A stretch of DNA of 64,000 bases from Burkholderia sp. D-99 (lineage in GTDB: Bacteria > Pseudomonadota > Gammaproteobacteria > Burkholderiales > Burkholderiaceae). Below, in pieces: positions 8,672 to 18,439 of this stretch (positions within the stretch are counted from its first letter, which is position 1; every line of letters begins with the position of its first letter). The stretch covers positions 620,001 through 684,000 of the forward strand of contig NZ_JAAOXM010000001.1 in NCBI RefSeq assembly GCF_011605345.1, read 5' to 3'. Under the pieces are notes generated by a model. The model was not told the DNA's origin. It made no database searches and saw only the letters and a list, made by a program, of their open reading frames with translations. Both the position numbers and the translations under genes were made by a program.

Positions 8672-9712
8672 TTAGGCCGTCTGGCCGATGCTCGGCGGGG
8701 CCGACAACTCCGCCAGCTGGAACAGGCAATCACCGCGCTGCACCTGCGCGGGCACGCGCTTGCACACCACTTCGCCGTCACCCTTGAAGCGGTGCAGCAC
8801 CGGCTCGCGCAGCGGCGTATCGGGGAAGTGCACCCACGCGGCCGGCTGGCCGGCCTTCACCTGATCGCCGAGTTCGACGAGCGGCTCGTACAGCCCGCGC
8901 TCGTACGCATAAACGAAATGGCGATCGCCGTCGACCCGCATGAAGCGCGTGACGGTCGGCGGCGCGTCGGGCACGAGCGCGCCGCTCAGCAGGCCGATAT
9001 AGCCGAGATAGTGCAGCAGCCCGTGGCGACCGAGCCGGATCAGCGACGGATCGGCCATGCCCGCACCGCCGAGTTCGGTCACGATCGAGATCGCACCCTG
9101 CCGGCGCGCGGCCGATGCCGAGTGCACGGGATTCGGCGCGTGCAGCAGCGCATTCTGCAACCCGAACGCGACCAGCAGCCCGTTGAGCTTCGCGGCTTCG
9201 TCGGCGTCGAGCGGGTCGATCGCGAGCATGTTGCCGCCCTGGTACAGCAGCGAGCTGCCGCCCGAGTGCAGGTCGACCAGATACTGCGAACGCGCCAGCA
9301 GCACATGCTCGATGTAGTGGGCAATCATCTGCGTCGGCTTGCCGGCCGGGTCGCCGGGAAAGCTGCGGTTCAGGTTGCCTTCATCGAGCGGCGACACGCG
9401 CAGGCCCGCATCCGCCGCCGGGAAATTCGCCATCGGCAGCAGGATCAGCTGCCCGCTGACCATCTCGGGCTCGATCTCGCGCATCAGTTGCGACACGATG
9501 ATCTGGCCTTCGTACTCGTCGCCGTGGTTGCCGGCCATCACCAGCGCGACCGGGCCTTCGCCATTGCGGATCGACGCGATCGGGATCGGCAGCCAGCCGT
9601 ACGCCGAGCGGTGCACGGAATGCGGCAGCCGCAGGTAGCCCGCGTGCTTGCCTTGTGCGTCGAGATCGATTTCGCAGTGGATGGGATTGCGGTGTGAGGA
9701 AGAGGCGGTCAT
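8672..9712 (-). CDS. Succinylglutamate desuccinylase/aspartoacylase family deacylase (DoeB-like)
   Basis: 346 residues. Zinc-site motifs of the AstE/AspA family are visible: GNHGDEYEG (first His and Glu ligands), the downstream VDLHSGG histidine, and GNLNRSFPG for substrate binding. The overall layout matches N-alpha-acetyl-2,4-diaminobutyrate deacetylase (DoeB), which acts in ectoine degradation, but no other ectoine gene is nearby, so the substrate is uncertain. It stands alone on the minus strand just upstream of the mqsRA promoter region. It is likely a cytoplasmic Zn-dependent amide hydrolase. Confidence 0.85.
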   Translation of the reverse strand: MTASSSHRNPIHCEIDLDAQGKHAGYLRLPHSVHRSAYGWLPIPIASIRNGEGPVALVMAGNHGDEYEGQIIVSQLMREIEPEMVSGQLILLPMANFPAADAGLRVSPLDEGNLNRSFPGDPAGKPTQMIAHYIEHVLLARSQYLVDLHSGGSSLLYQGGNMLAIDPLDADEAAKLNGLLVAFGLQNALLHAPNPVHSASAARRQGAISIVTELGGAGMADPSLIRLGRHGLLHYLGYIGLLSGALVPDAPPTVTRFMRVDGDRHFVYAYERGLYEPLVELGDQVKAGQPAAWVHFPDTPLREPVLHRFKGDGEVVCKRVPAQVQRGDCLFQLAELSAPPSIGQTA

Positions 9713-9967
9713 GGCGGCATCGTTCGATGAACGGAATCCGCCATCTTATCGGGAATCGACCGCCGCGCGGCGCGCCGGGCGCGCGCAACGCCGAACGCCG
9801 TCAACCGGCATGCGCATGGATCCGTACGGGCGCGTTGCAAAGCCGATACGTGGCACCCCACGCGATGTTGCAGCGGTGAACGCATGCCGGCGCGCCGGCC
9901 GGCCGCATTCGGGCCCGATGTTGCGCGCCGGCCCCGCGCCGCGACAGGGCCGGCGCGTGCGGCGGGC

Positions 9968-10243
9968 TTACCGGCCCGATGTTTCAGCTTCGAGACGTCC
10001 TTCTTCCCACAGTGCCCAGAAACGGCTGCCGGCGCGATACGGATTCGCGCGGCGCGCGCCGTGATCGTCGACGCCCTGGCGAAATGCGCCGTACAGCGTC
10101 AGCGGCGGATTGTCGACGCATCGGGCTTCGCGTGCGGCCGGCATGCGGCGTTCGGATACGAGCCGGCGGATCAGCGATGCGCCGTCGATCACATCCAGTT
10201 CGTCGATGGTTTCGCTGCGGCTGAGGACTTCGACGGTATTCAT
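9968..10243 (-). CDS. Small protein of unknown function (91 aa)
   Basis: This 91-residue protein starts MNTVEVLSRSETIDELDVID and has a good GGAGA ribosome site 7 nt before the ATG. It has no signal peptide or membrane segment. It contains the segment SRFWALWEEGRLEAE near its C-terminus and is charged throughout. No family was recognised. It stands alone between DoeB-like and diguanylate cyclase genes; small Burkholderia-restricted proteins of this kind are common. The reading frame and the ribosome site are the main support. Confidence 0.6.
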   Translation of the reverse strand: MNTVEVLSRSETIDELDVIDGASLIRRLVSERRMPAAREARCVDNPPLTLYGAFRQGVDDHGARRANPYRAGSRFWALWEEGRLEAETSGR

Positions 10244-10487
10244 GTTGGGTCTCCCTGACCACCTGTTTCCCTGACAGGGAGCAATAAGAGTGCCAGGCTC
10301 GAAAAGCCTTGCGCCGCTTCGATCGTGCCGGCTTCTGCAGCCAACGTGACGGGTGGCGGACGGCGATGTTACGGAACACGTCACGTGACACGCGAGCGCG
10401 CGACGCCACGTGCGGCTGCGCAAAGCGTTTCGGAATTGAATCGTCGGGAGGATGCGGAGGCGGGAGAAAGCGGGCTGCGCGGCCGGG

Positions 10488-12038
10488 TCAGCTCGCGGTG
10501 GCTGATGTGACCCGGCTGCTGCCGCTCGAATAGAAGCGGTAGATTCCCTTGCCGGCCGACTTCGCGTCGTACAGTGCGCTGTCGGCCTGCCGGATCAGTT
10601 CATCGGGGGAGCCGTGCCCATCGTCGAGTGCGATGCCGATGCTGATCCCCAGGCGCACGGTCTCGCCGATCGACAGCGTGTACGGCGCCGAGATCTGCCG
10701 GATGATGCGCGCGGCGAGGATCGAGCATGCGTGCATCGTCGTGTCGTCGATCGCGACGACGAACTCGTCGCCGCCGATTCGCGCGGCCAGCTCGCCGGGC
10801 GGCAGCGTCTTGCCGAGTCGCTCGGCGACCTGCGTCAGCACGTCGTCGCCGGCCTGGTGGCCGAACCGGTCGTTGATCGCCTTGAAGCCGTCGAGGTCGA
10901 GATACATGACGGCGAGCCCCGGGCCCGGCGTGCGCCGCCGGCTCGCGAGCATCCGCTTGAGCTCGGCGTGCAGTTCGTGGCGGTTCGGCAAACCCGTCAG
11001 CGCATCGTGCCGCGCGAGATGCCGGATGTGCTGCTCGGTCTGGCGGCGTGCGGTGACGTCCTCGACGATGATCACCGCGTTGCCGTCCGGCACGCGATGG
11101 CGCGTCAGTTCGAGCTGGCGGCCGTCGGCAAGCACCACGTCGAGCGGTGCGGGTTCGTCGCAGGTCAGCCAGATCTCGCACTGCGCGGCGAGACGGGCGC
11201 CGCCGGGATCGGTCGCGTCGTTCGCGCCGAGCGCCGCGACGACGGCGGGCAGCGGCGTATCGAGCATGATCTCGCGCGGCGAGCCGAACAGTTGCGCGGT
11301 GCGCCGGTTCGCGACGATCACGCGGCGCTCGCCGTCGATCATGCACAGGCCGTGCGGCATGTAGGTGAGCGCGGCGTCGAAGCGTGCGACGAGTTCGGCG
11401 TTGCGCTGGCGCGCGGCGATCAGCGCGACGAGCACGCGATAGTGACGCTGGACGACCGTGCGCATCGCGGCGAGATAGATCGCGAGCGGCGGCAGCAGCA
11501 GCCACGCGCCCGAGCGATGGGCCAGCATCGCGCCGACGCCGATCGGCAGCACGCCGAGCGTGACCTGCATCATCGCGAGCCGCGGCAGCGCCGAATTGCG
11601 CGACGCGATTCCGCCGAACACACCGCCCGCGACCATCACCGACAGCGTGCCGAGCTCGACGTCGATGGCCTGCACGCAGCCCATCACGCCGAGGCCGAGC
11701 ACGAAGCACGCGACGAGCGATACGGGCGCATAGCGCATCGCCCAGTATTCGGCGCGGTCGTCGCCGGCATCGCGCTGAACCGTGTACGCCCGTGCGATCG
11801 AGAGCCGCGCGACGAGCAGGCCGACGTCGACGATCAGCCACGCGAGGCACCAGAGCTGCTGCAGCCGGATCAGCGCGACGGCCGCGACGAAGCCGCTCGC
11901 GAGCCCGGAGAGCGCCATCGGGCGGACGTCTTCGAACAGGGTGACGAGCATCGACGGGCGCAGCGCGGCCGTCACACGGTGGTTGCCGGAGGGGGGAGTG
12001 GCGAGAACGGAGTGCAGGAGAGATGCCCTGACTGCCAT
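10488..12038 (-). CDS. Membrane-anchored PAS-GGDEF diguanylate cyclase
   Basis: 516 residues from the ATG preceded by GAGGTC. Residues ~35-220 hold several hydrophobic helices (an integral-membrane sensor). A PAS-like segment follows (FDAALTYMPHGLCMIDGERR), then a GGDEF domain with the exact active-site motif GGDEF at about residues 422-426 and the LTGLPNRHEL motif before it. It should make cyclic di-GMP from two GTP. The RxxD inhibitory I-site normally five residues before GGDEF is absent (PPGE there), so product feedback may be missing. It is divergent from the molybdenum hydroxylase operon. Confidence 0.9.
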   Translation of the reverse strand: MAVRASLLHSVLATPPSGNHRVTAALRPSMLVTLFEDVRPMALSGLASGFVAAVALIRLQQLWCLAWLIVDVGLLVARLSIARAYTVQRDAGDDRAEYWAMRYAPVSLVACFVLGLGVMGCVQAIDVELGTLSVMVAGGVFGGIASRNSALPRLAMMQVTLGVLPIGVGAMLAHRSGAWLLLPPLAIYLAAMRTVVQRHYRVLVALIAARQRNAELVARFDAALTYMPHGLCMIDGERRVIVANRRTAQLFGSPREIMLDTPLPAVVAALGANDATDPGGARLAAQCEIWLTCDEPAPLDVVLADGRQLELTRHRVPDGNAVIIVEDVTARRQTEQHIRHLARHDALTGLPNRHELHAELKRMLASRRRTPGPGLAVMYLDLDGFKAINDRFGHQAGDDVLTQVAERLGKTLPPGELAARIGGDEFVVAIDDTTMHACSILAARIIRQISAPYTLSIGETVRLGISIGIALDDGHGSPDELIRQADSALYDAKSAGKGIYRFYSSGSSRVTSATAS

Positions 12039-12443
12039 GGTTTTTGACCTCGACACGATGTCGCGAGATGTCGCGATGGCTGGCGGCGCCCGCACGGCAC
12101 GTGGCGGAAGCCCGGCCAGGCCGGATGCGCACGACATTAACATGAAACACGGGCGGCGCGGGTCGCCCGGGGGCCGGCCGGCGGGACTGCGCGCCGCGCC
12201 GGCCACTAGTCGTAAACCACGCCCGCGAAAGTCTTGCGCATTCACCGCGGCGGGGGCAGCATCGTTGCGAATGGAGCGCGGTTCGGCGACCGGCAGGAGA
12301 CCGGTCACCCTGTACCGGGCGCGTATCCGCCGGGCGCGGTCGACACGATCGAAACCGCTGCAAACGGGCAGGCGACGCGAGCGATTCGCCCCCCGCGACC
12401 GGCTGTCGCAGCCCGGCTGAATGCCGTTATAAGAAATTCAATA

Positions 12444-12465
12444 AGTATTTCATGCGAGAAATACT
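12444..12465. promoter_or_regulatory. AT-rich palindrome upstream of the Mo-hydroxylase operon
   Basis: Perfect 8-bp arms AGTATTTC (12444-12451) and GAAATACT (12458-12465) with a 6-nt spacer. They lie in a ~75-bp strongly AT-rich stretch (12425-12490) that stands out from the surrounding GC-rich DNA, about 100 bp before the first operon ATG. This is the likely promoter/operator zone. The rest of the 12039-12560 gap, divergent between two operons, shows no gene. Confidence 0.5.
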
Positions 12466-12560
12466 ATAGGCGATATATCAAAAACAATGCCAGAATGCGC
12501 GCCGCTCCGAACGTCGCGACACCCGATCGCCGTCCGAGCCGCATCAGGAGGTTCCCCCCA

Positions 12561-15440
12561 ATGAAAAACCATGGCCTGTCACGGCGGGGTTTTCTGAAAG
12601 CCAGCGTGCTGGCGGGCGTCGCAGTGTATGTCGCGCCCCTGGGCAGCCGCGCATTCGCGGCGCTCTTCGAAGAAAAACTCCTCACCCCCGTCAAATGGGA
12701 TAGCGTCACCGGCATCCCCCAATTCCGCATCGACGGCATCGCGAAGGTCACGGGCTCGAAAGTGTTCGCCCGTGACGTGCGCGCAGCCGACATGCCGCAC
12801 TGGCCGCAGCAGCAATCGCATGCGCTGATCCTGCGCGTCACGCAGGCCGATCGCACGTACGAAGGCTTCGACCTGTCGCTGCTCGGCGATGACCTGAAGC
12901 CGGACCGTGTGGTCACGGCCGACGATCTCGCGCGCGACGGCGTCGCGTTCCCGACGTTCTACGGCGACGACATGCTGTTGCCGGCCGGCAAGACGCCCGC
13001 GTATCTCGGCCATGCGGTCGCGATCCTGATCTATCACGACTTCGCGCGCTTCCGTTTCGCGAAGAACGCGCTCAAGTTCCGCGACGACGTGATCCGCTAC
13101 GGCGCGGTCACGGGCCCGCTCGAGCGCGATCCGTGGGGCACCTTCCGCTACGTGCGCGTGGGCGGCAAGACGGCCTACGACGACGACGTCTATTCGAGCC
13201 TGAAGGACGCGCCGATCTTCCCGAGCATGATGCGCAAGCACCTGCCGGTATGGCCGGACGGCAAGGAGCACGGCAAGCTCGACGAGCAGGGCATGTTCCT
13301 GGCCGGGCAGATCGCGAGCGAGCTCGACCATCCGTCGGCGGACTGGCTCGTGTTCGACCGCGAGTACAACACGCAATCGGTCGACACCTCCGCGCTCGAG
13401 CCGGACAACGCGAACTGCTGGTACGACGCCGCGACGCAGTCGCTGCACCTCGTCGTGCCGACCCAGTCGCCGCTCGAAGTGGCGGAGAACGCGGCCGCGA
13501 TGGTCGCGAAGTGCCGCTTCCCGGTGAAGAAGCTGTTCGTGCATCCGTGCTACACGGTCGGCTACGGCTCCAAGGATCACTTCAACGTACCGTTCTACGG
13601 CCTCGTCTGCGCGCTGTACGCGGACGGCCGCCCGGTGCGTTTCGCGAACGACCGCTACGAGCAGTTCCAGACGTCGCTGAAGCGTCACGCGTTCAAGATG
13701 CATTACCGGATCGCGGTGGACCGCAACACGGGCCTGCTGCAGTCGTTCAAGGGCGACTTCGAGGCGAACGGCGGCGGGCGCATGAACTTCTCGCCGTCGG
13801 TCGCGATGGTCGGCGCGACGGCCGCGCAATCGATCTACTACTTCCCGAAGAGCGACCTGGCCTCGGTCGCGATCGCGTCGCGCGCGATCGATGCGGGCTC
13901 CGCGCGCGGCTACGGCACGCTGCAGAGCATGGCGGCGACCGAGATGGCGGTCGACGAGATCGCCGCGCAGCTGAACATCGACCCGATCGATTTCCGCCTG
14001 CGCAACGCGCTGCGTTCGGGGATGAAGAACACGCAAGGGGCGATTCCCGCCGGCGCGCTGCGCGTCGACGAGGTGCTCGAGCGCTCGAAGCAGCATCCGC
14101 TGTGGACGCGCCGTGCCGCGCGCAAGGCCGAATACGAGGCCGCGAACCCGGGCAAGCGCTACGGCGTCGGCTTCGCGTGCGTGCAGAAGGATTTCGGCAC
14201 GGGCGCGGAAGCGTCGTTCGCGAAGGTCGAATTCGACGAGAACGGCAAGGTGTCGCTGCGGCACACGGCGGCCGAGATCGGCACCGGGATGTCGACGTCG
14301 CAGGCGGTTGCCGTCGCGAAGTGGCTCGGCCGTCCGGCGACGGACGTGCAGGTTGCCGTGACCGAGTGGCCGGACCTGCCGGTCGAGGTGAGCGGCGATC
14401 CGTACCTGATGTCGCAGGCCGACCAGGATCGCCTGAGCGCGAACCCGCGCTGGTCGCCGAGCTATGCGTCGCCGTCGAGCGCGACGAACTCCGCTTACTA
14501 CTTCACGCACAGCACGCGCGAAGCCGCGCGCGCCGTGTTCCGCTACGGCCTGTGGCCGGCGGCGATGTCGATCTGGACGCGCGGCCTCGGCGGCGGCCAG
14601 GCCGCGCCGTACACGATCCGCATCGAGGACGCGCGCTGGGTCGACGGCAAGCTGACCGCCGACGGCCTCGAGCCGCTGTCGTTCGAACAGCTTGCGAAGC
14701 AGGCGTATGCACTCGGCCTGCCGACCGGCGCCGTCGTGCACGTGTTCAACCGCTGGCAATGGACCGACGCCGAGTTCGAAGTGGGTGGCACGGTTGAACG
14801 CTTGCCGATCGACGGGCTGTCGCTGCGTGTCGGCGCGCCGAAGACGGGTGCCGACAACGGCCCGGTGCCGGGCACGGCTGCACCGGCCGGCGCGACCGCG
14901 ATGCGCGGCACGCTGGCGCCGACCGCGAACGGCTACCGCGTGCTGGACCGCAAGCGCGTGTTCATTCCGCCGACGAGCCGCAACAACGCGGCCGTCACGT
15001 ACTACACGGCGGTCGGCACGCTCGTCGAGCTGGCCGTGCACGAAGCGACCGGCAAGGTCGAGCTGCTCACGCATCACTCGATCATGGAATGCGGCAACCA
15101 GATTTCGCCGCAGCTTGTGTCGGGCCAGTTGCAGGGCGGTCTCGCGATGGGTATCGGCCATGCGTTGCACGAATACCTGCCGCTGTATGAAGACGGCCCC
15201 GGCAACGGTACGTGGAACTTCAACCGTTACCAGCTGCCGCGCGCGTCCGACGTTGCCGTCTGGACGCAGACGGGCGACGTGCTGCCGCCGCTGTCCGAGA
15301 CCGATCCGCCGAAGGGCGTCGCCGAAGTGGTGATGATCCCCGTCGTCGGTGCGATCGTGAACGGCATCGCGCACGCGATCGGCCATCGTTTCACCGACCT
15401 GCCGGTGACCCCGCAAAAGATTCAGGAGGTGCTCGCATGA
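12561..15440 (+). CDS. Xanthine dehydrogenase-family molybdopterin-binding subunit, Tat-exported
   Basis: 959 residues. The N-terminus carries a Tat signal (SRRGFLKASVLAG), and an AGGAGG ribosome site precedes the ATG. The body has the Mo-hydroxylase large-subunit layout, with the MNFSPSVAMVGATAAQSIYYF region, the substrate/cofactor segment SARGYGTLQSMAATEMAVDEIA and the C-terminal ECGNQISPQLVSGQLQGGLAMGIGHALHEYLP. The format (periplasmic Mo subunit, 2Fe-2S protein and cytochrome c, without a FAD subunit) is that of isoquinoline oxidoreductase/aldehyde dehydrogenase complexes. An aldehyde or N-heterocycle substrate is inferred. Its stop overlaps the next start by 4 bp. Confidence 0.92.
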   Translation: MKNHGLSRRGFLKASVLAGVAVYVAPLGSRAFAALFEEKLLTPVKWDSVTGIPQFRIDGIAKVTGSKVFARDVRAADMPHWPQQQSHALILRVTQADRTYEGFDLSLLGDDLKPDRVVTADDLARDGVAFPTFYGDDMLLPAGKTPAYLGHAVAILIYHDFARFRFAKNALKFRDDVIRYGAVTGPLERDPWGTFRYVRVGGKTAYDDDVYSSLKDAPIFPSMMRKHLPVWPDGKEHGKLDEQGMFLAGQIASELDHPSADWLVFDREYNTQSVDTSALEPDNANCWYDAATQSLHLVVPTQSPLEVAENAAAMVAKCRFPVKKLFVHPCYTVGYGSKDHFNVPFYGLVCALYADGRPVRFANDRYEQFQTSLKRHAFKMHYRIAVDRNTGLLQSFKGDFEANGGGRMNFSPSVAMVGATAAQSIYYFPKSDLASVAIASRAIDAGSARGYGTLQSMAATEMAVDEIAAQLNIDPIDFRLRNALRSGMKNTQGAIPAGALRVDEVLERSKQHPLWTRRAARKAEYEAANPGKRYGVGFACVQKDFGTGAEASFAKVEFDENGKVSLRHTAAEIGTGMSTSQAVAVAKWLGRPATDVQVAVTEWPDLPVEVSGDPYLMSQADQDRLSANPRWSPSYASPSSATNSAYYFTHSTREAARAVFRYGLWPAAMSIWTRGLGGGQAAPYTIRIEDARWVDGKLTADGLEPLSFEQLAKQAYALGLPTGAVVHVFNRWQWTDAEFEVGGTVERLPIDGLSLRVGAPKTGADNGPVPGTAAPAGATAMRGTLAPTANGYRVLDRKRVFIPPTSRNNAAVTYYTAVGTLVELAVHEATGKVELLTHHSIMECGNQISPQLVSGQLQGGLAMGIGHALHEYLPLYEDGPGNGTWNFNRYQLPRASDVAVWTQTGDVLPPLSETDPPKGVAEVVMIPVVGAIVNGIAHAIGHRFTDLPVTPQKIQEVLA

Positions 15441-16132
15441 CGACCGCCCAAACCGCGGCTTCGGCCGCGAGCGCCAGCGCCGCTGCGACCGGCGCTTCCG
15501 CACCGGACGCGGCTTCGGCCGTACCGGCCCCGGCTGTGCCGGCATCGGCAGCGGCACCGGCCGCCGTCGAGCGTCCGCTCGTCCGCTTCCAGCCGAAACC
15601 GTTGTCGATCAACATCAACGGCAAGTCCGTCGGCCCGATGCAGGTGCCGGAAGGGCTGATGATGATCGAGTTCCTGCACGAATACGCGGGCCTCACCGGT
15701 TCGCGGCTCGGCTGCGGGCAGGGCATCTGCCACGCATGCGTCGTGATCGTCGACAAGCCGGACGGCAGCAGCGAGGAAATGCGCACCTGCATCACCGGCG
15801 CGCATTTCTTCCACGGTCGCTCGATCCGCACGATCGAAGGCCACGCAAAGCGCAACGAAGCGGGCGAAGTGGTCGAGCTGTCGCCGATCCAGCAGAAGTT
15901 CCTCGAGCACTTCAGCTTCCAGTGCGGCTATTGCACGCCGGGCTTCGTCAACGCGGCGACCGTGCTGATCGAACGCCTGAAGCGCGAACCGGTTGCGAAG
16001 GCCGACGTCGAGCGCACGATCACCGAGGCGCTCGATGCGCACCTCTGCCGCTGCACGGGCTATGTCCGCTACTACGAAGCCGTCAAGGACGTGGTGCTGA
16101 CGACGCCGGGACTCGTGAAGGACGCCGCATGA
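15437..16132 (+). CDS. 2Fe-2S subunit of the molybdenum hydroxylase
   Basis: 231 residues. After an Ala/Pro-rich N-terminal extension of ~50 residues comes a plant-type ferredoxin domain (GCGQGICHACVV) and a C-terminal alpha-helical 2Fe-2S domain with QCGYCTPGF and CRCTGYVRYY. These are the two clusters that carry electrons from the Mo centre. The extension has no Tat motif, so the protein is probably exported piggyback with the Tat-tagged large subunit. It overlaps both neighbours by ATGA junctions, indicating translational coupling. Confidence 0.95.
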   Translation: MTTAQTAASAASASAAATGASAPDAASAVPAPAVPASAAAPAAVERPLVRFQPKPLSININGKSVGPMQVPEGLMMIEFLHEYAGLTGSRLGCGQGICHACVVIVDKPDGSSEEMRTCITGAHFFHGRSIRTIEGHAKRNEAGEVVELSPIQQKFLEHFSFQCGYCTPGFVNAATVLIERLKREPVAKADVERTITEALDAHLCRCTGYVRYYEAVKDVVLTTPGLVKDAA

Positions 16133-17388
16133 AACGCACATTCGTTCATCGTGTCGCGCGGGTTGCGGGCTTCCCCGCACTCGCGGCCGCCTGCGCACTG
16201 CTGCTCGCCGCGTGCGGCGGCCATGACGCGCCGGCCTCGAACGCGGCGTCCGGCGCGCCCGGTGCCGACCCGGTCGCGCGCGGCCGCTATCTCGTCAAGG
16301 CCGCAGACTGCGCGGCGTGCCACACCGCGAAGGACGGCGCGCCGTTCGCCGGCGGCGCGCCCCTCGAATCGCCGTTCGGCACGTTCTACGGCTCGAACAT
16401 CACGCCCGACAAGGATCACGGGATCGGCAGCTGGAGCGCGGACGACTTCTACGCCGCGCTGCATGACGGCAAGGCGCCGGGCAAGCGCCTGTATCCGTCG
16501 ATGCCGTACACGTCGTACCGGCAGCTCACGCGCGCCGATTCCGACGCGATGTACGCGTACCTGAAGACCGTCAAGCCGGTCGCGCAGGAGAACCGCGAGC
16601 ACGAGCTGAAGTTCCCGTACAACCTGCGTTTCGGGATGGTCTTCTGGGACATGGTGTTCCTGAAGGACAGCCTGCCCGATGCATCGGCCGGCCAGTCCGC
16701 CGACTGGCAGCGCGGCCGCTATCTGGCGGGTGCGCTCGGCCACTGCGCGGAATGCCATACGCCGCGTGCGTTCACGGGGCAGCTCGACAGCGCGAAGCCG
16801 TTCGCGGGCGCGGCGCTCGGCCGCGTGGCCGCGCCCGACATCACGCCGGCCGGCCTTGCCGCGCGCGGCTGGACGGGCGCCGACCTGCAGACGTTCTTCG
16901 GCGTCGGCATCGCGCCGCAAGGCTCGGCGTTCGGCGAGATGTACCCGGTCGTGCACCTGAGCACCCAGTACATGACGAAGGACGACCTGCGCGCGCTGTC
17001 CGTGTACTTGCTGGGCGATACGCCGCCCGCGCCGCAACCGGTGAAGCCGGTATCGGCCGACGCCGCGCAGCTCGCGGCCGGCCGCTCGGTGTATCTCGCG
17101 GTGTGCGCGGGCTGTCACGGCTTCAACGGCGAAGGCAAGCCGCACGTGGCGGTGCCGATGAACGGCAATTCGACGGTGCGCCAGGGCGACCCGCGCAACC
17201 TGCTGGTCGCGATGCTCGACGGCATCGGCGAGCAGAAGTTCGCCGGGTTCGAGAACCTGCAGCCGATGCCCGGTTTCGCGCACACGCTGAGCGACGACGA
17301 ACTCGCGCAGCTCGCGAACTACCTGCGGGCGACGTGGGGTGGCCAGCCCGCGAGCGTCACGCCGGCCGACGTGAAGGCCATGCGTTAA
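16129..17388 (+). CDS. Tri-haem cytochrome c lipoprotein (electron acceptor subunit)
   Basis: 419 residues with a lipoprotein signal (ACALLLAACGG, lipobox Cys in LAAC). Three CxxCH haem sites are visible: CAACH, CAECH and CAGCH, each in its own cytochrome c fold of ~100-130 residues. This matches the membrane cytochrome subunit of alcohol/aldehyde and isoquinoline dehydrogenases, which passes electrons to the quinone pool or oxidase. It is the last gene of the three-gene operon, overlapping the 2Fe-2S gene by 4 bp. Confidence 0.95.
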   Translation: MKRTFVHRVARVAGFPALAAACALLLAACGGHDAPASNAASGAPGADPVARGRYLVKAADCAACHTAKDGAPFAGGAPLESPFGTFYGSNITPDKDHGIGSWSADDFYAALHDGKAPGKRLYPSMPYTSYRQLTRADSDAMYAYLKTVKPVAQENREHELKFPYNLRFGMVFWDMVFLKDSLPDASAGQSADWQRGRYLAGALGHCAECHTPRAFTGQLDSAKPFAGAALGRVAAPDITPAGLAARGWTGADLQTFFGVGIAPQGSAFGEMYPVVHLSTQYMTKDDLRALSVYLLGDTPPAPQPVKPVSADAAQLAAGRSVYLAVCAGCHGFNGEGKPHVAVPMNGNSTVRQGDPRNLLVAMLDGIGEQKFAGFENLQPMPGFAHTLSDDELAQLANYLRATWGGQPASVTPADVKAMR

Positions 17389-17477
17389 GTCGTGCCGCCG
17401 GGCGGGGCGTCGCGTGCGATTCAGCCGGTTTCCGGCGTTCGCGCGCGATGCGTCGCCCGACTTTTTGCGGCGGCTCT

Positions 17478-17648
17478 TCAGTAGCCGCTGCCGCCTCCGC
17501 CACCGCCTCCACTGCTTCCCGAGCCGCCACCGCCATACCGGCTCATGCCCGGTCCCTGCGCAGGGCCACTACCCGACGACATACATCCCGCCGACAGCAC
17601 GAGCACCAGCGCGGCGATCAGCGCCGCGGCCAACGTTACCGATTTCAT
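17478..17648 (-). CDS. Small glycine-rich lipoprotein
   Basis: 56 residues: MKSVTLAAALIAALVLVLSAGC is a lipoprotein signal with lipobox SAGC. The rest is a Gly/Ser-rich tail with a run of about nine glycines near the end. It is probably anchored to the outer membrane with a disordered tail. It lies convergent to the cytochrome gene. No function is known, but the signal peptide argues for a real gene. Confidence 0.65.
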   Translation of the reverse strand: MKSVTLAAALIAALVLVLSAGCMSSGSGPAQGPGMSRYGGGGSGSSGGGGGGGSGY

Positions 17649-17857
17649 GTCCGCCTCCTTGCCACGCGCAGGCCGCGGGAAAGGCCGGTTCGCGTGAACC
17701 GCTCGTCTGCGCACTGACGAAACACGAAACGTTTCGGGCGGATCGTTTATTCCATGATTTTTGTGGATGATCGAGCGCGAAGGGGGCGGATCGGAGCCGT
17801 CGCGCGGCGCCTTGGTACACTCCGGCAGGCCGCCATTCCGATTCCGACTACAAAAAC

Positions 17858-18322
17858 ATGAGTGCCACCGTTGAACGTTCGACGTCGCGTCCGTCCCATT
17901 CCGTCGCGCTCGGCTGCGTGTCGTTTGCCGTCGGCGGCCCGCTGATCACATCGCTCGTCTGGCCGGCTGTGATGCTGATCCCGTGGTCGTTGATCGACGG
18001 CCCGTCGTGGGAGCGACTGAATGTCAGTGCCGGCATGGTGCCGCTGATCTTCTTCGGGTCGTTCCTGCTCGGCTTTTTCCTGCCGGCGGCCGTGGCAGGC
18101 GGCATCATGGGCGCGATCGGCACGCGAATCCAGCGGCGCTGGTTCGTGCTGCTGGGGATGGTCGCCGGTGCCGGCGCGATGCTCGGTTTCGTCGAAATCG
18201 TGAATTGCCTGACGAAGTCCGACAAGTTCGGCGCCGTCAAAGTGGTCGCCACGCTCAGTGCGATGGTGGCGTCGGCCGTGATGTCGTACTGGCTGCATCG
18301 CCGGCTTGTACGTCGGCGTTGA
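17858..18322 (+). CDS. Integral membrane protein, unknown function
   Basis: 154 residues with four predicted transmembrane helices: around residues 17-45 (ALGCVSFAVGGPLITSLVW), 58-90 (GMVPLIFFGSFLLGFFLP), 98-120 (WFVLLGMVAGAGAMLGF) and 126-148. The C-terminal LHRRLVRRR is positively charged, consistent with a cytoplasmic end. No family was recognised. It is convergent with the Pal-like gene. Support is the coherent membrane topology. Confidence 0.6.
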   Translation: MSATVERSTSRPSHSVALGCVSFAVGGPLITSLVWPAVMLIPWSLIDGPSWERLNVSAGMVPLIFFGSFLLGFFLPAAVAGGIMGAIGTRIQRRWFVLLGMVAGAGAMLGFVEIVNCLTKSDKFGAVKVVATLSAMVASAVMSYWLHRRLVRRR

Positions 18323-18439
18323 ACGAGAGGCAGTGCGCCATCGTCGGTGGCATGCAGGCGCCGCACGGCCGCTTCCGCGGCCTGCTGGCTGCCATGCCGT
18401 TCCTGAACCGGAAGCCGCCGCTGTCGCGGCGGCCCGCGA

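Noticed and set aside
12579..15557. 992-residue minus-strand frame opposite the molybdenum hydroxylase
   Set aside because: Antisense shadow with no known motifs; the plus-strand gene has a Tat signal and family motifs.
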